Of a stretch of DNA of 64,000 nt, positions 54,763 to 61,478 are shown in pieces. The stretch is from assembly GCA_934654775.1 (NCBI GenBank), contig CAKUGR010000009.1, positions 45,648 to 109,647 on the forward strand, in the 5' to 3' direction. A program made the translations under genes and the position numbers. Position 1 is the first letter of the stretch; each line of letters opens with the position of its first letter. Origin of the DNA: an uncultured Collinsella sp. (lineage in GTDB: Bacteria > Actinomycetota > Coriobacteriia > Coriobacteriales > Coriobacteriaceae). The notes beneath the pieces are model-generated. The model had not been told where the DNA came from, did no database searches, and saw only the letters and a program-made list of their open reading frames with translations.

Positions 54763-54798
54763 AAACGAACGGACCGTTGCAATACGACCCGTTCGTTT
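54763..54798 (-). terminator. terminator after the GH25 ChW gene
   Basis: The stem AAACGAACGG/CCGTTCGTTT (54763-54772, 54789-54798) with a 16-base loop is followed on the minus strand by CTATTTATG. Confidence 0.5.
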
Positions 54799-54847
54799 TA
54801 ATCGGAGTATCTGCTAGAACCTGTGCGAAGACATGATTTTCGATTAG

Positions 54848-57800
54848 CTATGCAAGCGGCACGTTGTCATACCAACCCCATTTTGGCTTATATGAGGTGG
54901 AATAATAATCCAACCAGTACGCCATATCGAGCGTCCTGATCTGACCAACGTTATCCATAACCTGGTTGTTACCAGTGTAGAGACAAACGTGGCCGTAAAT
55001 ACTGCCCATATAATTATGTGTATGCGAAGGAACGGCAATGACCATTCCAACCTTCAGCTGAGAATAATCGGTATATTTACCATAATCCCAGTAATAATCG
55101 CAGGCGTCTGTATGAACGTTCCTAAATCCGGCACGCTCATAGATTTGGGCAATCCATTCAGAGCACAATCCCGGACCAGGAGACGGTACTTGGCGCGCAA
55201 GTTCTACAATCTTCCTCTGCATTGGATTTGCAAGTGCAAAAGGCTGCCCAAGCAAACACGGCGAAACGGCACTTCCGGGAGCATTGGCACCTTTCTTTGT
55301 TAGCCGAACTTGAACAGCCTGGACGTGAGTTCCATAGCCGGTGCTGCCGGCGATAGCGCCATTTTTAGTCCAACCAAGCCAGCCAACGTTATCTACATGG
55401 ACCCTATACCAGACATCAAAATAAGTTGCCAAGTCACCTGACAGGGAAATTTTAATAGCTTCAACCGAATTGGATCCAGCGGCAGACGATAACTGCCCTC
55501 CGTTTGACTTAACGGAAGTCCAGCCTACTTTCGAAAGATGCAGTTGATAATTAATCCCGCCGGCAACAGATGAAGTAGTTTCAGCCGAAAAGCCAGTGAT
55601 GGAAATTCCCTGACCAGTTGTACCAGACACCTCTCCGGCCGGGACAGAATTTTGCCAAGAACCCTCCACCAGAGATGAATACGTTACCGCAGGAATTTCA
55701 AGATGAGAATAGCCCGTCGTATCGGGGTGGGAAACGCCCTTCTTAATCAACTTGATCTGGACGGCCTCAAGAGAACAAGCCATTCCAATGGTACCGGCCT
55801 CCTCGCCGTCCTTGGCCCATGCCATCCAGCCGATGTTGGAGGCGTGGACGCGGTAGTAGACGTCGTAGTCCTTGGCGAGGGAGCCCGTGAGCCTCAGGCG
55901 CACGGCCTCGACGGCGCGGCCCTGGCCGGTGGTGCCGCCCTCGGAGGCCGAGGGGGTGTCCCAGCCCTGCCAGCCGATGCCCGAGACGTGGGCGTCGATC
56001 TGGACGGAAGATCCGTCCGAGTAGTCGGAGCTGTCGATCGAGACCTTGAGGTCCTCGAGCGCGAGGCCGCGGCCGGTGGTGCCAGCGGTCGCCCCGTCGG
56101 ACACGGTGCCCTGCCAGCCCACGTTGGAGACGTGGGCGCGGCAGCTCAGGGACATGGGCTTCTTCTTGAAGGCGTAGTCGACGTTGGCGCCGTCGGACGA
56201 GGGGGCGGCGTCGCCCTTCTTGACGAGCCTGATCTGGACGGCCTCGACGCTCCTGCCGAAGCCGGTGGTACCGGCCTCCTCGCCGTCCTTGGCCCAGGCC
56301 ATCCAGCCGATGTTGGAGGCGTGGACGCGGTAGTAGACGTCGTAGTCCTTGGCGAGGGAGCCCGTGAGCCTCAGGCGCACGGCCTCGACGGCGCGGCCCT
56401 GGCCGGTGGTGCCGCCCTCGGAGGCCGAGGGGGTGTCCCAGCCCTGCCAGCCGATGCCCGAGACGTGGGCGTCGATCTGGACGGAAGATCCGTCCGAGTA
56501 GTCGGAGCTGTCGATCGAGACCTTGAGGTCCTCGAGCGCGAGGCCGCGGCCGGTGGTGCCAGCGGTCGCCCCGTCGGACACGGTGCCCTGCCAGCCCACG
56601 TTGGAGACGTGGGCGCGGCAGCTCAGGGACATGGGCTTCTTCTTGAAGGCGTAGTCGACGTTGGCGCCGTCGGACGAGGGGGCGGCGTCGCCCTTCTTGA
56701 CGAGCCTGATCTGGACGGCCTCGACGCTCCTGCCGAAGCCGGTGGTACCGGCCTCCTCGCCGTCCTTGGCCCAGGCCATCCAGCCGATGTTGGAGGCGTG
56801 GACGCGGTAGTAGACGTCGTAGTCCTTGGCGAGGGAGCCCGTGAGCCTCAGGCGCACGGCCTCGACGGCGCGGCCCTGGCCGGTGGTGCCGCCCTCGGAG
56901 GCCGAGGGGGTGTCCCAGCCCTGCCAGCCGATGCCCGAGACGTGGGCGTCGATCTGGACGGAACCGTCAACCACAGGATTCAGAATACTAACTTTAACAT
57001 CTTCAACAGCCTTAGACTGCCCCGTTGTACCAGCAGTAGAGCCATCTCTTTTGCTACTCATCCACCCAATATTGGAAACATGAGTCTCGTATTGGATATG
57101 CATCTTACCGTCATCCACGTTTAAATAAGACCCATTGAAGCAGTAATTCATATCGCAAGATCCATTAACGCCCGGGACATTGCCCCTGCTTGAATATTGC
57201 CAGAAACTATAGCTACCGGCATAATCGCAACGCCAATTGTATTGTGCGACCCAATGGTCATAACCGCTCAGCGACGGAGAGTTCAGATAGTTGTTAAACC
57301 AGTTAAGGTTTGCATAGATGCCCGCTTTAAAACCAACGGCTTCCATGCGGTTGCAAAAAGTCTGAGCGATCTGAGCAAGCTTATCTTTGCTGAAATTTGA
57401 ATCCTCCAGGATATAGTTATCCTCAAGATCGTAATAAACGGGAAGCGACGGATGATGGCCACCGAGCCAAGCAAGCGTTCGATCAGCTTCTTTATTTGCA
57501 TCCGCCACAGAACGAGCATAGGAGTAGTAGTAGACACCATAAGGAATCCCGAGGCGTTCGCATTCGGTAGCATTTCGCTCAAACGTTGAATCTGGTTTTC
57601 CATAAACAGGACCGACCTTGAGAATGGCAAATTCTATTCCAGCGGCCTTAACCTGATTCCAGTCAATCGTCCCTTGAAAGTTGCTGACATCGATTCCACG
57701 CGCAACGGCACCATTGGGCAAGGAATCGTCAGCTGAAGACTGGGCATCGATATCGCCGTTGTCAGCTGCGATAAGCACGCCATTTTCATAACGCCAAGAG

Positions 57801-58183
57801 TTCGGCTTCAAAGAGTCGGCATCAGAGGAATTCGCCCCAATGGAATCATTAGCCGAGGCCTCACCGTTAGAATCGTCAATACCAGGCTCTTCAGCACCAA
57901 TTCCAGGCTGATCGCCAGAAGCAGAGTCCGCATCCCCATCAGGACGAGCAGCATTTGCATCGTCGCCATACCATTCGGTTGCACTCTGAGAACCAGAGGC
58001 ATCGTCCAAAGTTCCCTGAGAACTTGCATCTTGAGATTCATGTTCGTTCGATGTTTGCAAGACCGACTGCGAAGCAGCGGCCGATTGGACCGACATCGCA
58101 TATGCACTGTAAGGCTGGATAATTTGTGACCAGCCCATTAATAGCATGCAAAGCAAAGCCGCAGACGCTTTGAGACGTTTCAT
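54848..58183 (-). CDS. secreted ChW-repeat protein with GH25 lysozyme and NlpC-like domains
   Basis: I start at the ATG at 58183 with GGGGG upstream (1111 residues); an ATG nine codons earlier has no site. After a signal peptide and an Asp/Ser-rich linker comes a GH25 muramidase (about residues 160-370): RGIDVSNFQG with the catalytic-type Asp, then VYYDLED. Twelve ChW repeats in four sets of three follow. The C terminus looks like an NlpC/P60-type cysteine peptidase (GPGLCSEWIAQIYERAG with Cys, and YGHVCLYTG with His). It would cut peptidoglycan sugar and peptide bonds. Repeat sets 2 and 3 are almost identical at the DNA level. Confidence 0.9.
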   Translation of the reverse strand: MKRLKASAALLCMLLMGWSQIIQPYSAYAMSVQSAAASQSVLQTSNEHESQDASSQGTLDDASGSQSATEWYGDDANAARPDGDADSASGDQPGIGAEEPGIDDSNGEASANDSIGANSSDADSLKPNSWRYENGVLIAADNGDIDAQSSADDSLPNGAVARGIDVSNFQGTIDWNQVKAAGIEFAILKVGPVYGKPDSTFERNATECERLGIPYGVYYYSYARSVADANKEADRTLAWLGGHHPSLPVYYDLEDNYILEDSNFSKDKLAQIAQTFCNRMEAVGFKAGIYANLNWFNNYLNSPSLSGYDHWVAQYNWRCDYAGSYSFWQYSSRGNVPGVNGSCDMNYCFNGSYLNVDDGKMHIQYETHVSNIGWMSSKRDGSTAGTTGQSKAVEDVKVSILNPVVDGSVQIDAHVSGIGWQGWDTPSASEGGTTGQGRAVEAVRLRLTGSLAKDYDVYYRVHASNIGWMAWAKDGEEAGTTGFGRSVEAVQIRLVKKGDAAPSSDGANVDYAFKKKPMSLSCRAHVSNVGWQGTVSDGATAGTTGRGLALEDLKVSIDSSDYSDGSSVQIDAHVSGIGWQGWDTPSASEGGTTGQGRAVEAVRLRLTGSLAKDYDVYYRVHASNIGWMAWAKDGEEAGTTGFGRSVEAVQIRLVKKGDAAPSSDGANVDYAFKKKPMSLSCRAHVSNVGWQGTVSDGATAGTTGRGLALEDLKVSIDSSDYSDGSSVQIDAHVSGIGWQGWDTPSASEGGTTGQGRAVEAVRLRLTGSLAKDYDVYYRVHASNIGWMAWAKDGEEAGTIGMACSLEAVQIKLIKKGVSHPDTTGYSHLEIPAVTYSSLVEGSWQNSVPAGEVSGTTGQGISITGFSAETTSSVAGGINYQLHLSKVGWTSVKSNGGQLSSAAGSNSVEAIKISLSGDLATYFDVWYRVHVDNVGWLGWTKNGAIAGSTGYGTHVQAVQVRLTKKGANAPGSAVSPCLLGQPFALANPMQRKIVELARQVPSPGPGLCSEWIAQIYERAGFRNVHTDACDYYWDYGKYTDYSQLKVGMVIAVPSHTHNYMGSIYGHVCLYTGNNQVMDNVGQIRTLDMAYWLDYYSTSYKPKWGWYDNVPLA
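55789..56963. repeat. tandem 477-bp repeat, about 2.5 copies, inside the GH25 ChW gene
   Basis: The landmark GGCGTGGACGCGG recurs at 55841, 56318 and 56795, an exact 477-base period, or 159 residues (three ChW repeats). Identity between copies is near perfect; one mismatch is seen at 55820. The unit is much more GC-rich than the flanking parts of the same gene, which are about 50 percent GC. Confidence 0.9.
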
Positions 58184-58292
58184 GTATAACCCCCGAGACA
58201 TTGACCCCATGAAAAGACACGAATACTTGCTATATTACCGCACTTCCATACAGGCACTTAAAGCTTAAGCGAGTAATGATTTGCATACAGTC

Positions 58293-58323
58293 AAAAAGGG
58301 GCGTTCCTGCAATGGAACGCCCC
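58293..58323 (-). terminator. terminator after the NlpC/P60 ChW gene
   Basis: The perfect 10-bp stem GGGGCGTTCC/GGAACGCCCC with a six-base loop is followed on the minus strand by TTTTTGACTG. It begins nine bases past the stop codon at 58332. Confidence 0.85.
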
Positions 58324-58331
58324 GACAAACT

Positions 58332-61300
58332 CTATGCGAAAGGCCTAGCGGCACCGATTACACGACCGGGAGCATTGACGGAACGCTCAGTAACTCCAAT
58401 TCCCGGCCACGAATCAATAATTCGACCGTTTCCGATGTAAATTCCAATATGGCCCTGGTAGTAGACCACATCTCCCCTCTGCATAGCTGAGGTGCTAACC
58501 GGCATAAACGTATTGTTGCGATACCAGTTCATGGAGTTGTAGGTTTGCTCGGGCAACCACCGATGGTTATAGGGGTTATACCAACCCATATCCATGCCAG
58601 TCGCATACAGACATTGCAGTACCAAGCCTGAGCAATCAACCGCATCTCCCGGCCAAGAAGACCAAGGCTCGATATAACGAGTTCCAATATATTCGCGAGC
58701 ACGCTGGATAAATGCATTAATGCAGTCCTGGCGCGAAGCGTTATAGGGGATACGGGAAGGCGTGACGTACGTAAAGTATCCGGTGCAATACGAAGGGAGC
58801 TGCACGCTGTTGCAATTGACCTTTGGGTAGGATCCTGGAGTCTGGTAGCCCATATAACGATAGGTCTCAAAATAAGAATCGGAAGTAGAACCCGGTGCAG
58901 CGGCACCCTTGGGAACAATCTTTACCTGCAAAGCCTGAACGGGAATCCCAAGCTTCGTAGTGCCCGCCGGAGATCCATTTTTGGCCCAGCCAAGCCATCC
59001 GTAATCTGAGATGTGAACGCGATACCAAACATCAAAGTAATTTGAAACATCGCCGGTCAAGCTGATCTTTACAGCCTGAATTTGCTGCCCTTGACCAACG
59101 GTTCCCGATGTATCCCCATCAGAAACAGAGGGTTGCCAACCAATATTGGACACGTGAGCGGAATACGAAATACCACCATTTATAGAACTATCAGAAAGCG
59201 ACAGCTGCATGGCCTCCATGGCGCGATTCTGTCCAACCGTACCGGCAACATCATCATTACCAACAGCTGCTTGCCAGCCAAGGTCAGAGCAGTTTGCCTT
59301 AACGGAAAGTCCAGGAAGCTGAATCAAAGCCGCCTGATCTTGGACGGGAGCTTCAGACGAGCCCTTAGCGACTAACTTAATTTGAATTGCCTCAGCCTGC
59401 TTAGACAAGCCAACGGTGCCGGCGGCAGCGTCATTCTTAGCCCAGCCAAGCCAGCCGTAATCAGCCGCGTGAATACGATAATAGATATCATATTTTGAGG
59501 CGTCATTGCCGCTAAGCCTTAATTTAACCGCCTGAATTGCGAGATTCTTGCCAACAGTGCCAGCATAGTCGGCTCCCGAAACGTATGGCTGCCAGCCGAT
59601 ATTCGCAACATGTGCCGATACTTCGACGGAGGCATCTATGCCCTGCGTTGCAACATGCAACGCCTGCAGAGAGCGGGACTTGCCCGTCTGTCCAGCGGTT
59701 TCGCCGTTGCCAGCAGGAGACAACCAACCTGCAGAAGCAACGTGCGCCTGAGAAACAAGCCCGATTCCAGATGCCTCGATAAATGCATTGGCAGTGGAGC
59801 CGGGCGAGGACTGACCCTTGCTAACAAGTGCTATATCAATGCCGCATAAGCCAGAAGTACCGCCGGAAACTCCACACGGTTGGCCATTTGAGGTCCATCC
59901 GGTCCAACCATTACTAGAATCGAAAACCCTATACCAGATGTCATAATTGGCAGAAAGCTGACCGCTCAATGACATTTTTATCGCTTTTATTGGCGCCCCG
60001 GACACTGCCTTGGCAGGGCCGCCATCCGATGAAGAAGAACCCCAGCCCGAGTACTCGTCCATAACGGTATAGGAAATAGAGCCATCATCAGTCTGACCTG
60101 CAACGCTTAAGGCGATAGAGTTCAACAGCTTGGAGTCTTTGCCTCCAATTGAAGCCTTTTGGCCAGAGGAAGAACCTAACGTTTCCCCAGAAATAGCCGA
60201 TCCGGAAACCGTAACGGCATCTGGATCTCCGATAAAAACCTTATCCGAAGAGCCGGGCGCCGATCCGCCCTTCTCTACAAGAACCACTTTGACCGCTTCG
60301 ATAGCCTTGCCCTTACCGGCGGAGCCAGCAGCTGCGCCATTGCATGCCCAATCGAGCCAGCCTATGCCCGAGACATGAGCGCAATACCAAACGTCATATT
60401 TTTCAGCCGCCTCACCAGTCAAGCGAATCTGAACAGCCTCAAGGCGTTGCGCCTTACCAGTCGTACCGCTACGCCCTTCGGACCACTTCTGCCATCCAAT
60501 ATTCGACACATGGCCACGAAGTTCAATAGAACCCGAATGGCCATACCAGTCAAGCTGGGCCTCAAGAGCCTCCATGGGGAGGCCCCTGCCAGTTGTTCCA
60601 GCAACAGATCCGCTCCCCACAGGCGACATCCAACCAATATTCGACGAATGCGAGCGGACGGTGATAGAGGCAGGTTCATCGCTGCGGTTCTTAAAAGGAC
60701 AGGAGGTGTCGCCCGGGGCGGGGTCGCCCTTGGGCAGGACCGCGACCTGGACGGCCTGGGCGGCGCGGCCGTAGCCCGCCGAGCCGGCCTCGGCGCCGTC
60801 GCAGGCCCACCCCAGCCAGCCGAACTGGGCGGAGTGGACGCGGTACCAGACGGTGTAGCGGGCCGCCAGCCCGTCGGACAGCCTGACCCTCAGGGCTTCG
60901 ACGGCGCGGGACTGGCCGGTGGTGCCGGCGGTGCAGCCGTTGCCAACGGCGGGCTGCCAGCCGATGCCGGCGACGTGGGCCTCGACGGAAAGGGCGTTTG
61001 CAACCTGCTCTTGAGAGGAAGCCCCATCCACTTCGAGTGAAATTTTAAGTGCCTCGAGATTCAAGCCCCTGCCCGTGGTTCCGGCAATCTCACCCGAACC
61101 AACCGGATTCATCCAGCCAATATTCTGCACATGAGCAGAAACGCTTACGCTTTTGACGGTCAGCTGATTGCTTTCGGCTGAATCGGCAGCAGTGGCTCCA
61201 CTAGCCTCTTCGGAGGAAGCCAACTGCGCGTTTTGGGACTCACTATTCTCGGGAGTACCATCCGATTTTTGGTCCTCGGACACCGAGCCGTCTTGCGTGG

Positions 61301-61448
61301 CAACCGAACCTTCAAGGACGGAATCATTTGAGCCAGCAGGTACGCCAATTGAATAATCAGCATATGCAGCGGTCACAGCCCATGATTGACTCACGAGCAA
61401 CACAGCAGCCATGAGAACAGAAACGGACACATCAAAGAGACGTCTCAC
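58332..61448 (-). CDS. secreted ChW-repeat protein with NlpC/P60 peptidase
   Basis: I start at the GTG at 61448, after AAGGTGG (1038 residues); an ATG six codons earlier is possible. The signal peptide (VLMAAVLLVSQSWA) is followed by a Ser/Glu-rich linker and about 14-15 ChW repeats in sets of three. The C-terminal NlpC/P60 domain shows VDCSGLVLQCL with catalytic Cys and GHIGIYIGNG with His. These enzymes cut stem peptides in peptidoglycan. It is 30 bases after the C39-type gene and likely co-transcribed. A very GC-rich patch at 60702-60990 sits inside the otherwise average-GC gene. Confidence 0.92.
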   Translation of the reverse strand: MRRLFDVSVSVLMAAVLLVSQSWAVTAAYADYSIGVPAGSNDSVLEGSVATQDGSVSEDQKSDGTPENSESQNAQLASSEEASGATAADSAESNQLTVKSVSVSAHVQNIGWMNPVGSGEIAGTTGRGLNLEALKISLEVDGASSQEQVANALSVEAHVAGIGWQPAVGNGCTAGTTGQSRAVEALRVRLSDGLAARYTVWYRVHSAQFGWLGWACDGAEAGSAGYGRAAQAVQVAVLPKGDPAPGDTSCPFKNRSDEPASITVRSHSSNIGWMSPVGSGSVAGTTGRGLPMEALEAQLDWYGHSGSIELRGHVSNIGWQKWSEGRSGTTGKAQRLEAVQIRLTGEAAEKYDVWYCAHVSGIGWLDWACNGAAAGSAGKGKAIEAVKVVLVEKGGSAPGSSDKVFIGDPDAVTVSGSAISGETLGSSSGQKASIGGKDSKLLNSIALSVAGQTDDGSISYTVMDEYSGWGSSSSDGGPAKAVSGAPIKAIKMSLSGQLSANYDIWYRVFDSSNGWTGWTSNGQPCGVSGGTSGLCGIDIALVSKGQSSPGSTANAFIEASGIGLVSQAHVASAGWLSPAGNGETAGQTGKSRSLQALHVATQGIDASVEVSAHVANIGWQPYVSGADYAGTVGKNLAIQAVKLRLSGNDASKYDIYYRIHAADYGWLGWAKNDAAAGTVGLSKQAEAIQIKLVAKGSSEAPVQDQAALIQLPGLSVKANCSDLGWQAAVGNDDVAGTVGQNRAMEAMQLSLSDSSINGGISYSAHVSNIGWQPSVSDGDTSGTVGQGQQIQAVKISLTGDVSNYFDVWYRVHISDYGWLGWAKNGSPAGTTKLGIPVQALQVKIVPKGAAAPGSTSDSYFETYRYMGYQTPGSYPKVNCNSVQLPSYCTGYFTYVTPSRIPYNASRQDCINAFIQRAREYIGTRYIEPWSSWPGDAVDCSGLVLQCLYATGMDMGWYNPYNHRWLPEQTYNSMNWYRNNTFMPVSTSAMQRGDVVYYQGHIGIYIGNGRIIDSWPGIGVTERSVNAPGRVIGAARPFA
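60702..60778. repeat. 77-bp block identical to 63924-64000
   Basis: This block, GC-rich and starting GGAGGTGTCGCCCGGGGC, is identical base for base to the right edge of the window (63924-64000, where it is cut off). It encodes the KGDPAPGDTS linker of ChW set 1 in two neighbouring genes. It marks the GC-rich cassette of this gene (to about 60990). Confidence 0.9.
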
Positions 61449-61478
61449 GATTCCACCTTCCTTCATCTATTAACGAAC

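Noticed and set aside
55789..56963. CRISPR-like direct repeats
   Set aside because: Period is 477 bp, in frame and protein-coding; no short repeat with unique spacers and no cas genes.
55703..57124. 473-codon plus-strand frame in the tandem repeat
   Set aside because: Shadow that repeats only because the DNA repeats.
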